Positions 1-6,771 of a DNA stretch of 16,640 bases are shown in pieces. Origin of the DNA: UBA5336 sp039198685 (GTDB lineage: Bacteria > Pseudomonadota > Alphaproteobacteria > Caulobacterales > Hyphomonadaceae). Below the pieces are notes generated by a model. It saw nothing but the letters and a program-made list of their open reading frames with translations, was not told the DNA's origin and made no database searches. The stretch is taken from positions 1-16,640 of the forward strand of contig JBCCTK010000067.1 in NCBI GenBank assembly GCA_039198685.1. Reading direction: 5' to 3'. Every line of letters begins with the position of its first letter. The stretch's first letter is position 1. The position numbers and the translations under genes are program-made.

Positions 1-13
1 CTAGAATTGACGA
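1..13 (+). repeat. Left arm of 13-bp inverted repeat bounding the bamA segment
   Basis: ctagaattgacga at the window edge is the reverse complement of bases 246-258 (tcgtcatttctag) with one mismatch in 13. The 232 bases between the arms are exactly the inverted bamA loop. Sequence to the left is unavailable, so the arm may be longer on that side. Confidence 0.7.
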
Positions 14-956
14 AATATCTGACCGTTCACTCTCACAAAGAGAGGCTCCGGCGATGAAAGCAATCTGTGTTGGATCGATATTGTCGGAACAAATGTCCGC
101 GGCAATGGCCCCAGGGGGAAGAGGGTCATCATTTGGATCCACAAAGTCAGTGAAGGTAAAGTCGTCGTCGGGATCATCGGGTGTCCCATTATCGCTTACT
201 ATTTCCTGCGTTAAGAGCAGGCCATTGGCGTCAATCACCACAAGATCGTCATTTCTAGGCTATACGTGGCGCTGGGACCGGCGCAACGATCCAATTGAGC
301 CAACCCGCGGCTTCGACATGTCGATTAGCCAAGATTTTGCGGGGATTGGCGGCGATGTCCAATACCTCAGGACGGAAGCCACGGCGGCGTGGTATAGAGG
401 TTTGTGGGGTGGCTTGCGCTTCTCATCAAGATTTTCAACGGGCCATATTACGCCGCTCGGTGATGACACCGTACGGATTAACAATCGCTTCTTTCGCGGT
501 GGTAGTTCGTTTCGAGGATTTGACGTGGCCGGCCTCGGGCCACGCGAAGTTATTCGCGTATTCAATGACGATAACACAGAGTTCGACCTCAACAGCGGAA
601 GTGCACTTGGCGGAAATGTTTATTATCAAGGCACATTCGAACTGTCTGTGCCGAATCTATTGCCCGAGGAATACGGCATCAAGACTGCGCTATTTACCGA
701 CGCTGGTTCTTTGGGGCAACTTGAAGATGAAGACTCAAACGAGCCCATATTCTTTGTTACAACTGGCATTGACGGCCTGACGCGCAATGCCGTTCAATTC
801 ACCGAAGATGAGCTTTCCTTGCGCGCAGCGGCAGGCCTTAGCGTGTTCTGGGACAGCCCCTTCGGTCCGATCCGCTTCGACTTCTCTGAAATTCTTCGCA
901 AAGAAGATTATGACCGAACTGAAACGTTCCGGTTCTCAACTTCAACCCGATTCTAG
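3..956 (+). CDS. bamA: Outer membrane assembly factor BamA, C-terminal barrel, partial, with an inverted 5' segment
   Basis: C-terminal part of BamA (Omp85 family), the outer-membrane barrel that inserts other beta-barrel proteins. From base 259 the translation is ordinary BamA: the strand GYTWRWDRRNDPIEPTRG, then QDFAGIGGDVQYLRT, the lid-loop motif FRGF (usual VRGF) near base 510, a GTFELSVPNLLPE strand, and a final strand ending in Phe after FRFSTSTRF, the normal C-terminal assembly signal. Bases 3-258 are open in the same frame but give a Ser-rich stretch unlike BamA. The opposite strand of that stretch carries the expected loop (see the 1-258 entry). POTRA domains and the first strands would lie left of the window. 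The stop is at 954-956, 19 bases before ompH, matching the usual bamA-ompH order. Identity of the barrel is secure; the state of the first 258 bases is not. Confidence 0.9.
   Translation, partial: RIDEISDRSLSQREAPAMKAICVGSILSEQMSAAMAPGGRGSSFGSTKSVKVKSSSGSSGVPLSLTISCVKSRPLASITTRSSFLGYTWRWDRRNDPIEPTRGFDMSISQDFAGIGGDVQYLRTEATAAWYRGLWGGLRFSSRFSTGHITPLGDDTVRINNRFFRGGSSFRGFDVAGLGPREVIRVFNDDNTEFDLNSGSALGGNVYYQGTFELSVPNLLPEEYGIKTALFTDAGSLGQLEDEDSNEPIFFVTTGIDGLTRNAVQFTEDELSLRAAAGLSVFWDSPFGPIRFDFSEILRKEDYDRTETFRFSTSTRF
246..258 (-). repeat. Right arm of 13-bp inverted repeat bounding the bamA segment
   Basis: tcgtcatttctag pairs with bases 1-13 (12 of 13 positions). The palindrome CTAG at its right end is the junction with normally oriented bamA at base 259. 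Such a short arm could be a site-specific recombination core or simply the microhomology used in template switching. Confidence 0.7.
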
Positions 957-975
957 CCCCAAGGAGTCTCCTCCA

Positions 976-1563
976 ATGACGTTTTTTAAGCCGCTACTTG
1001 CCGCCATTGCGCTGGCAGTAGCAACCGTCGCATCTGCAGCGCCAGCTATGGCTCAGGGCACCAAAATTGTCGTTATAGATCAGAACCGTGTGCTCGTTGA
1101 AAGCCGCGCTGGTCAAGATATGCGAACCAAAATACAGAATATTGAAGGCCAGATGCAACGCGAGTTGCAGCCCACGGCCCAATCGCTTGAGCAACTGGGC
1201 GCAACGATTGAAGCCAAGACCGCCAACATCACGCCGGAAGCAGCCAGGGCCGACCCTGAGTTGCAACAACAAGCGCGCGACTACCAGAACCGCCTCCGCA
1301 ATCTTGGCCAGGAAAGCGATCGTCGTTCTGCCGAACTTGCTATGACTCAGCAAAATGCAGGTGTGGCGTTCCGGGACGCGTTGAAACCGGTCCTAGACGA
1401 AGTGATGCAAGAGCAAGGCGCTCAAATCATGCTTGCTGCCGGTGAGGTGATGATTGCTTTGCCAGCGGTTGATGTCACAACACTAGTGATCCAGAAGCTC
1501 GATAGCCGCACGCCAACGATTGAAGTGACGCGCGCGCGTTTGCCAGTCCAGGCTGCGCAATAA
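976..1563 (+). CDS. ompH: OmpH/Skp-family periplasmic chaperone
   Basis: A 195-residue protein of the OmpH/Skp family, which holds unfolded outer-membrane proteins in the periplasm on their way to the Bam complex. The start at 976 is set by AAGGAG at 961-966, nine bases upstream. It gives a clean signal peptide: a hydrophobic stretch at about residues 6-24 and an AMA cleavage site before QGTKIVVIDQNRVL, the usual first strand of Skp. Residues of about 50-135 are rich in Gln, Glu, Arg and Ala with heptad-like spacing (IQNIEGQMQRELQ, YQNRLRNLGQ), the long helical tentacles. The C-terminus returns to the strand VDVTTLVIQKLD. The position directly after bamA and before lpxD is conserved in proteobacteria. 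A longer in-frame reading from 787 lies inside bamA and is not used. Confidence 0.93.
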   Translation: MTFFKPLLAAIALAVATVASAAPAMAQGTKIVVIDQNRVLVESRAGQDMRTKIQNIEGQMQRELQPTAQSLEQLGATIEAKTANITPEAARADPELQQQARDYQNRLRNLGQESDRRSAELAMTQQNAGVAFRDALKPVLDEVMQEQGAQIMLAAGEVMIALPAVDVTTLVIQKLDSRTPTIEVTRARLPVQAAQ

Positions 1564-1584
1564 CCAAGACTGAAGGGCGAATAC

Positions 1585-2601
1585 ATGCCAGTGGATTCCC
1601 GCTTCTTCTCGTCCGATGGGGCCGTGACGTTAGGAAAATGGGCTGAGCTGGCGAGCGCGACTCTGATTGGTGATCCCGGGCTGGAGGCCACGGGCGTTTC
1701 CTCTGCATCCTCGGCAATGTCGGGGGACGTCTGCTTTTTTGAAGGTCGGCCAACCCATGCCCAGCAGGTCAGCCCAGAGGCACTCGCCTGTCTTGTGAAG
1801 CCAGACAGCGCGGACCAACTTCCCGATGGCGTTGGTGCTTTGGTTTGTGATGCGCCCAGGTTAATCCATGCACGGGTTAGTGGTCAGATCTTCAAAGTTC
1901 GGCCGCTCGTGGCAAGAGACGAAGCTGTTTCACCCCAAGCCCATGTCCACCCAACCGCCGAGCTGTCGAGCGGTGTGATTGTGTGCGCAGGTGCGGCGAT
2001 CGGAAAAGGCACACAGATCGGCCCGGGGACTGTGATAGGTCCTGGCGTTCAAATCGGTCGCGATTGTGTCTTTGGTGCGCATTTAAGCATTGAATGCGCA
2101 CTTATCGGAAATGAGGTGACTCTGGCTTCGGGCGTTCGTATCGGCCAGGCTGGTTTCGGTGTTATCGGCGGTGCTGATGGGGCGGAGGACGTTCCGCAAT
2201 TTGGCCGTGTCATCGTGCAGGACAACGTTACAGTGGGTGCGAATTCAACGATTGACCGTGGTGCTTTCGATGACACCATCATTGGTGAGCGGACCAAGAT
2301 CGATAATCTCTGCCATATTGGTCATAATGTCGTCATCGGGCGTAGCGTGGCAATTGCGGCATACGGCGGAATCTCCGGCAGCTGCTGGATAGGCGATGGC
2401 GCCCAGCTCGGTGGTCGCGCAGGCGTTGCAGATCATGTTCGTATTGGCGTAGGATCGAGACTGGCAGCCGGGGCCGGTGTGTTTCGCGATATTCCAGATG
2501 GTCAAACTTGGGGCGGAACGCCGGCCCGCCCCATCACGGAGTATATGAGAGAGGTGGCGTGGCTCGGAAAGCAGATACGCCAGCGGAAGAAACCCAAATG
2601 A
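1585..2601 (+). CDS. lpxD: UDP-3-O-(3-hydroxyacyl)glucosamine N-acyltransferase LpxD
   Basis: Third step of lipid A synthesis: transfer of a 3-hydroxyacyl chain from acyl carrier protein to the 2-amino group of UDP-3-O-acylglucosamine, in the cytoplasm. At 338 residues it has the usual family length. Residues of about 1-110 form the uridine-binding LpxD N-domain (VSSASSAMSGDVCFFEG). From about 115 to 320 there is a left-handed parallel beta helix of hexapeptide repeats (IGKGTQIGPGTVIGPGVQIG). The catalytic base is His247 in NLCHIGHNVVIG. The C-terminal helix contains WLGKQIRQRKK. It starts 21 bases after ompH, and its TGA overlaps the lpxA start (ATGA). FabZ, which normally follows lpxD, is missing. 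Confidence 0.96.
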   Translation: MPVDSRFFSSDGAVTLGKWAELASATLIGDPGLEATGVSSASSAMSGDVCFFEGRPTHAQQVSPEALACLVKPDSADQLPDGVGALVCDAPRLIHARVSGQIFKVRPLVARDEAVSPQAHVHPTAELSSGVIVCAGAAIGKGTQIGPGTVIGPGVQIGRDCVFGAHLSIECALIGNEVTLASGVRIGQAGFGVIGGADGAEDVPQFGRVIVQDNVTVGANSTIDRGAFDDTIIGERTKIDNLCHIGHNVVIGRSVAIAAYGGISGSCWIGDGAQLGGRAGVADHVRIGVGSRLAAGAGVFRDIPDGQTWGGTPARPITEYMREVAWLGKQIRQRKKPK

Positions 2602-3395
2602 CCGCAGAAATCCATGCATCGTCGGTGGTCCATGACGGTGCGCGCATTGGGGCGAATGTCTCTATTGGTCCGTTTTGCGAAGTCGGCGCGGATGTTGTGC
2701 TGGGCGATGGAGTGACGCTCCATGGCCGCGTGACACTGATGGGGTCTGTTCACCTTGGCGTCGAGGTGGAAGTGTTTCCCGGTGCCACACTCGGCGGGAA
2801 GGCCCAGAGCCTGGGATCGAAGGTCGAACCGGATACGGGCGTTGTCATTGGCCCACGCACGATCCTTCGAGAATGCGTGTCGATTCATGCCGGGTCACCG
2901 AAAGGAACCCGTTACACGCGGGTGGGCGCCGATTGTTTTCTGATGGCCTATTCTCACGTGGGACATGACTGTCAGATCGGCAATCACAATGTGCTCGCCA
3001 ACAGTGTCCAGTTTGCGGGGCATATCACCACGGGCGACCATGTCTGGGTTGGCGGCTCAGTTGCCATACACCAATTCACCGAGATCGGTGATCACGCCTT
3101 TGTTGCTGGCGGCGCAATTCTTGTGGGTGATGTCATTCCGTTCGGTATGGTGGCGGGCAATCGAGCATCATTGAAGGGGCTGAACATAAAAGGTCTGTCA
3201 CGACGGGGGTTTTCGCGTCACCAGCTTCATGATTTGCGTCGGGCATACAAAGCCGTATTTGAAGGTCACGGGACTTTCCTCGAACGCGTTTCCGCTGCTG
3301 AAGAACGCTTCGTGAAAGATGCTGATGCCAAAAAGCTCTTTGAATTCATCCGAAAGGACCGAAGCCGGGCCTTATGCTTGCCTGATCCATCATGA
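2598..3395 (+). CDS. lpxA: UDP-N-acetylglucosamine O-acyltransferase LpxA
   Basis: First acyl transfer of lipid A synthesis, placing a 3-hydroxyacyl chain on the 3-OH of UDP-GlcNAc. The start at 2598 overlaps the lpxD stop (ATGA) and gives 265 residues, the normal length; an upstream in-frame start at 2508 would lie inside lpxD. Hexapeptide repeats of a trimeric left-handed beta helix run from about residue 5 to 190. His123 in YSHVGHDCQIGNH matches the catalytic His125 of E. coli LpxA. The helical C-terminal domain begins at the typical GLNIKGLSRRGFSRHQL. The stop overlaps the lpxI start. The chain-length ruler region (HAFVAGGAILVGDV) differs from the E. coli sequence, so acyl-chain choice cannot be read off directly. 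Confidence 0.96.
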   Translation: MTAEIHASSVVHDGARIGANVSIGPFCEVGADVVLGDGVTLHGRVTLMGSVHLGVEVEVFPGATLGGKAQSLGSKVEPDTGVVIGPRTILRECVSIHAGSPKGTRYTRVGADCFLMAYSHVGHDCQIGNHNVLANSVQFAGHITTGDHVWVGGSVAIHQFTEIGDHAFVAGGAILVGDVIPFGMVAGNRASLKGLNIKGLSRRGFSRHQLHDLRRAYKAVFEGHGTFLERVSAAEERFVKDADAKKLFEFIRKDRSRALCLPDPS

Positions 3396-4231
3396 GTGGA
3401 CCAATAGGCCTGGTTGCGGGGCGGGGTCAGCTACCTGTGCACGTGGCACAAGGCGCAATCGCCAGCGGCAGGGGCGTTTTTGTGGCGCGTCTGAAAGGGT
3501 TTGAAGAACCGGAATTGGAGAGTTTCGCAGGAATCACCGTTGGTTTGGGAGAACTGGGAAAGCTGATAAGGGCGTTCAAGGCTGAGGGATGTCGTGATGT
3601 TGTCTTCGCGGGTATTGTCTCGCGACCTGACTTCTCCTCGCTGAAGGTCGATTGGCGCGGCGCCAAACTGTTACCCCGGGTGCTTAAGGTCGCGCGAGAA
3701 GGCGATGATGCGCTGTTAAAGCTGATCTTGACCGAGTTGGAAACTGAAGGGTTTTCGATCTGCGGCGCAGAGGATATTGCCAGTCACTTGCTTGCTGCTG
3801 AAGGTCTGCTCGCTGGAGAACAGCCCGGGCCTTCAATACATGCGGACATTTTCCGCGCTCGACAGGTGGCCAAGGCGATTGGCGAGCTCGATATTGGGCA
3901 GGGCTGTGTGGTGTGTGACGGACTGGTGCTCGCGGTAGAGGCCCAGGAAGGGACCGATGCCATGCTGGCGCGCTGCGCGACGCTTCCTGATGAATTGCGG
4001 GGAACACCAGAAGCTCCAAGGGGCGTTTTGGTGAAAGTGCCAAAGCCCATGCAGACGCGAAAAATTGATATGCCGACCATCGGACTTGCAACGCTTCGTG
4101 GCCTTCGGGCGGCTGGACTGGCCGGCGTTGCTGTTGAGGCAGGGGGTGCGTTGGTCATCGACAGAGAACAGATGGCCCAGTTCGCAGAGCAACACGGATT
4201 ATTTGTATTGGCGCTGGCGGATACGCCATGA
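3392..4231 (+). CDS. lpxI: UDP-2,3-diacylglucosamine pyrophosphatase LpxI
   Basis: Hydrolyses UDP-2,3-diacylglucosamine to lipid X and UMP. It is the non-homologous replacement for LpxH in most Alphaproteobacteria (former DUF1009). It has 279 residues, the family norm. The N-terminal motif GLVAGRGQLP (residues 6-15) is the typical LpxI glycine-rich start. VFAGIVSRPDF and REGDDALLKLI lie in the middle, and the C-terminal domain has RKIDMPTIG. Asp226 there matches the Asp225 required in the Caulobacter enzyme. The gene overlaps lpxA by four bases and lpxB by four bases, so the three are probably translationally coupled. Nothing looks truncated. Confidence 0.95.
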   Translation: MSGPIGLVAGRGQLPVHVAQGAIASGRGVFVARLKGFEEPELESFAGITVGLGELGKLIRAFKAEGCRDVVFAGIVSRPDFSSLKVDWRGAKLLPRVLKVAREGDDALLKLILTELETEGFSICGAEDIASHLLAAEGLLAGEQPGPSIHADIFRARQVAKAIGELDIGQGCVVCDGLVLAVEAQEGTDAMLARCATLPDELRGTPEAPRGVLVKVPKPMQTRKIDMPTIGLATLRGLRAAGLAGVAVEAGGALVIDREQMAQFAEQHGLFVLALADTP

Positions 4232-5376
4232 AACTCCACTTTACCGCAGCGGAAGCCTCAGGGGACTTGCTTGCGCGCGAAACCATGGAAGCCATCCGTG
4301 GCCGGGTTCCGGAAGCCAAGTTTGTCGGAATTGGTGGTCTTGAAATGGCGAAGCTGGGCATCGTATCGCCCATTGATATTACGCCGCTCTCAATTGTTGG
4401 TCTTTTCGATGGGTTGAAGGTCTACGGGACGGTGTTGGAACTGGCGGATGCCGCCGCAGACCATATTATAGACGCCATGCCCGATGCTGCTGTGCTAGTA
4501 GACAGTTGGGGATTTTGCGTTCGAGTGGGAGAGCGCGTGAAGGCCCGGGCGCCGGATATTCGACTGGTGAAGCTTGCGGGACCTCAAATCTGGGCAAGCC
4601 GGCCTGGGCGCGCGCGCATCTTGGCGAAGACGTTTGATCAAGTGCTTTGTATTCACGCGATGGAGTTGCCGTTTTATGAGGGGCTTGAGATTGAAGCCTC
4701 CACGATCGGCGTCCCCGCCTTTTCCAGAGGAAAGCCGGGAGACAAAGCTGCATTCCTCTCGCGGACAGGTTTGAGCCCAGACAAACCCCTGCTCCTTGTA
4801 TTGCCGGGAAGTCGTGGCAGCGAGCTTCGTAGGGTCACGCCTGCGCTTATGGAAACCGCACGGTTGACCCAGGCTGGGAGCCCAGACTTGCAAGTGGTGG
4901 TTATGCCTGCGGAGTCGATTTGGGACAGTTTTCAGGCGCAATACCCTGATGCAGAGCGCAATATGACTGTGCTCGCGCCGGGTTCGCCCGGAAATGATGC
5001 CATGGCGGCGGCAGATTATGCCTTGGCGTGCTCGGGAACCGTGACCAGTGAGCTTGCCTTGCAAGGGACTCCCATGCTTGTGGCCTATAAGCTTGGCTGG
5101 ATGACATGGGCTGTCGCGAAGTATTTCCTTTATCAGCACAAACACATCACACTGATGAATATCGCAGCAGGCGACCGCACGATCGTTCCTGAGTTTATCC
5201 AGATGGCCATGCGGCCAGAGGATATGGCCGCGACGGCTATATCGATGATACGCGACCCTAATGCGTGCAAAACCCAGGTCGAAGCCCAGTTTGCAGCGCT
5301 GGAAGCCATGGGTCATGGCGAGCGACCAGCTCCCCAGCGGGCGGCGGATGCCATTCTCGGATCGTTGGAGGCTTAG
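4228..5376 (+). CDS. lpxB: Lipid-A-disaccharide synthase LpxB
   Basis: Family GT19 glycosyltransferase that joins lipid X to UDP-diacylglucosamine to form the beta-1,6 disaccharide of lipid A at the inner membrane. It has 382 residues. Visible motifs: TAAEASGD at residues 6-13, VGIGGLEM, GPQIWASRPGRAR (usual SPSVWAWRxGR), LPGSRGSELRR, CSGTVTSELALQGTPMLVAYK (the nucleotide-sugar site) and NIAAGDRTIVPEFIQ. Several motifs are divergent in the way alphaproteobacterial LpxB proteins often are; the core residues are present. The start overlaps the lpxI stop (ATGA). It is the last gene of the + strand block, ending two bases from the stop of the opposing small ORF. No strong stem-loop terminator is visible at the junction. 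Confidence 0.95.
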   Translation: MKLHFTAAEASGDLLARETMEAIRGRVPEAKFVGIGGLEMAKLGIVSPIDITPLSIVGLFDGLKVYGTVLELADAAADHIIDAMPDAAVLVDSWGFCVRVGERVKARAPDIRLVKLAGPQIWASRPGRARILAKTFDQVLCIHAMELPFYEGLEIEASTIGVPAFSRGKPGDKAAFLSRTGLSPDKPLLLVLPGSRGSELRRVTPALMETARLTQAGSPDLQVVVMPAESIWDSFQAQYPDAERNMTVLAPGSPGNDAMAAADYALACSGTVTSELALQGTPMLVAYKLGWMTWAVAKYFLYQHKHITLMNIAAGDRTIVPEFIQMAMRPEDMAATAISMIRDPNACKTQVEAQFAALEAMGHGERPAPQRAADAILGSLEA

Positions 5377-5378
5377 CC

Positions 5379-5582
5379 TTAGGCGGCCTTTTCGATTTCC
5401 CGGGCCATCCGGCGAATTTGATCCAAGGCCCGCTCGGCATCTTCAATCGCCAGGGGAACTTCCGCCCGAAGAAATTCTATGTGGTCCAGCGGGCCACAGA
5501 CCGCTTGGGCCGCTTCTTTCAGAACCTCAAAACTCGATTCTAATGATTTGAGTTCGTGGAGTAAAAGACTTGTTTCATGCAT
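5379..5582 (-). CDS. Small helical hypothetical protein, 67 aa
   Basis: I do not recognise this protein. From the ATG at 5582 it has 67 residues beginning MHETSLLLHELKSL, with no Pro except two, many Glu, Leu and Ala, and heptad-like spacing toward the end (IEDAERALDQIRRMAREIEK). This suggests one or two amphipathic helices and perhaps a short coiled coil. It is soluble, with no signal peptide or membrane segment. AGGG about nine bases upstream could serve as a weak ribosome site. A TTG start at 5633 would add 17 residues. The frame stays open upstream to 5813 without another ATG, so this could also be the tail of a decayed longer gene. Its stop lies two bases from the lpxB stop. Confidence 0.45.
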   Translation of the reverse strand: MHETSLLLHELKSLESSFEVLKEAAQAVCGPLDHIEFLRAEVPLAIEDAERALDQIRRMAREIEKAA

Positions 5583-5973
5583 AATATTCAACCCTAACGA
5601 GAAATTGTTAGGACGAACCGGCTTCCCTTGCAAGCCTGATTTTAGTCCATTGCTCGGCTCAAATAGCCTTCTAGGTCCTTTAAACTCAAAGATTTGAAGT
5701 TCTTGAAATGTCGCACCCCAAGCCGGATCGCTGTGAACAAGGGAAACATCCGCCTTGTCGGTGGAGACCCGGTGGACAGTGCCGTCGCCCGCCGGAGAGC
5801 ACTGAGACGATACTCAACGACCACACGGTTTGTCCCGATCGAACAGCCAAGCCCGTCATCCGTGCCAATTGTGCCTTCCAGCGCGCTTTGTCCCTTGATT
5901 CCTTCTTTGAGCCGTTTGGTGGAAGTTAACAGGCTCCACGTCTTCAGTCGTGAAGCGACAATGCTCGATGGCT
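5583..5973. other. Unresolved stretch without a recognisable gene
   Basis: About 390 bases between the small ORF and the TSUP gene. On the - strand one frame is open from about 6082 to a stop at 5642. It overlaps the TSUP gene end, has a composition rich in Ser, Arg and Thr, and matches no family I know. A second - strand frame, that of the 67-aa ORF, is open from 5813 down and reads protein-like (DPAWGATFQELQIFEFKG) but lacks a normal start and has two stops just upstream. On the + strand a frame opens at 5694, equally unrecognised. I see no tRNA, terminator hairpin or repeat. This could be a decayed gene or an intergenic region between converging blocks. Confidence 0.4.
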
Positions 5974-6734
5974 TCAAAAGGCCCCCGCGAAACGGATCAG
6001 CAGCCGGGCTGCCACGTAGAGAATTAGAAGAGCCGTTAGTCGCTTTATCCATGTGGAGCGCAGCTGGGCACTGCCGAGCCAAGAGCCAATTTGTCCACCG
6101 ACTAAGACACCCAGTGCCAACGGCCAGAATGATAGAAGCGCGGTCGTTAGTTCACTTTCGGCGAGCTTTGCGCCTTGACCCAACAGGCCTGACAGGGAGT
6201 TGCAGAATATGAAAAGACTACATGCTCCGGCGATCTCGCGCGGCGTTCCCCAACGCGCCATGTATAGGATTGGAGCAAGAAAGATCCCTCCACCAATACC
6301 GACGAGCCCTGCAAGCCCGCCGATTAATCCACCGATACCGAGACTCGCGCCGATTGGCATTTCATTGGCGCCAACGGCTTCTTGATCTGGAGTGGACGTG
6401 GTCAGAAGTCTGAGCCCAGAAAAGAGCAATGCGCCACCGAGGACACCAACAAACACAATTTCTTGCACGGGGATTCTGCCACCGATCCAGGCGGCTGGGA
6501 CGGATACCAATAGAAACGGCGCCATACGTCGAACGGCAGGGTATCTTCGCGCCAGAAGCGCCAGAGGCTACCTGTGACCACGATCAGATTGCACATCAAT
6601 GCGATCGAGGGGACGAGACGATAGTCTACCTCGCCCAGTACCAATAGTGCGTTGTAAGTCGACCCGCCTCCAAATCCAACGGCAGCATAGAGCAGGGCCG
6701 TGGCGGCAAACAATAGAGTGAGCAGCGGGGTCAT
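5974..6734 (-). pseudogene. TauE/SafE-family (TSUP) sulfite/sulfonate transporter, frameshifted
   Basis: Membrane transporter of the TSUP (DUF81) family, whose members export sulfite or sulfoacetate or move other sulfur anions. Two frames are needed. From the ATG at 6734 (GGAG seven bases upstream) the N-terminal half reads LLYAAVGFGGGSTYNALL to FDVWRR near 6516, then runs on in a wrong frame to 6402. The C-terminal half continues in another frame from about 6525: MAPFLLVSVPAAWIGG, GLVGIGGGIFLAPIL and further hydrophobic segments to the stop at 5974. Joined as WRRMAPFLLVSVPAAW it looks like normal TSUP. The break could be loss of one copy of a 10-bp direct repeat (GTATGGCGCC), a one-base indel, or a sequencing error. 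It lies 37 bases after moeA in the same direction and would suit a sulfur-oxidising operon. If the frameshift is real, function is probably lost. Confidence 0.85.
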
Positions 6735-6771
6735 TTAACCGCTCCAATCTGAACGCCCCTAGCCAATGCTA

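Larger units (their letters stand above)
1..258 (-). other. Inverted bamA segment encoding an extracellular loop
   Basis: Read on the - strand, this segment is open for 85 codons, starting RNDDLVVIDANG and continuing as an Asp-rich stretch (TPDDPDDDFTFTDF, VDPNDDPLPPG) with two Cys (DICSDN and SLCESE). It ends SERSDISSIL. Joining that end to base 259 gives SSILGYTWRWDRRNDP in uninterrupted frame, which is how a BamA loop enters the next barrel strand. Asp-rich, Cys-paired inserts are typical of barrel surface loops. The loop is therefore native bamA sequence in inverted orientation. The stretch contains no Met in this frame, so an ordinary start-codon ORF search would miss it. The left edge of the window coincides with the left edge of the inverted piece. 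Confidence 0.8.

Noticed and set aside
54..250. Novel Ser-rich N-terminal domain fused to BamA, starting at ATG 54
   Set aside because: The opposite strand of this stretch encodes the native acidic BamA loop that fits the following strand in frame, so the Ser-rich reading is a product of inversion, not a separate domain.
787..975. Extended start for OmpH at 787
   Set aside because: It overlaps the bamA end, and the ATG at 976 has AAGGAG and a proper signal peptide.
4495..5316. 273-codon open frame on the - strand inside lpxB
   Set aside because: It lies antisense to a clear lpxB with all family motifs, and its translation is rich in Arg, His and Cys with no domain.
5370..5400. Possible terminator after lpxB
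   Set aside because: The palindrome GCCTTAGGC allows only a three- to four-base stem, too weak to call.
5642..6082. 146-codon - strand open frame after the TSUP gene
   Set aside because: It overlaps the TSUP 3' end, has no recognisable family, and has no convincing start; kept only as part of the unresolved stretch.
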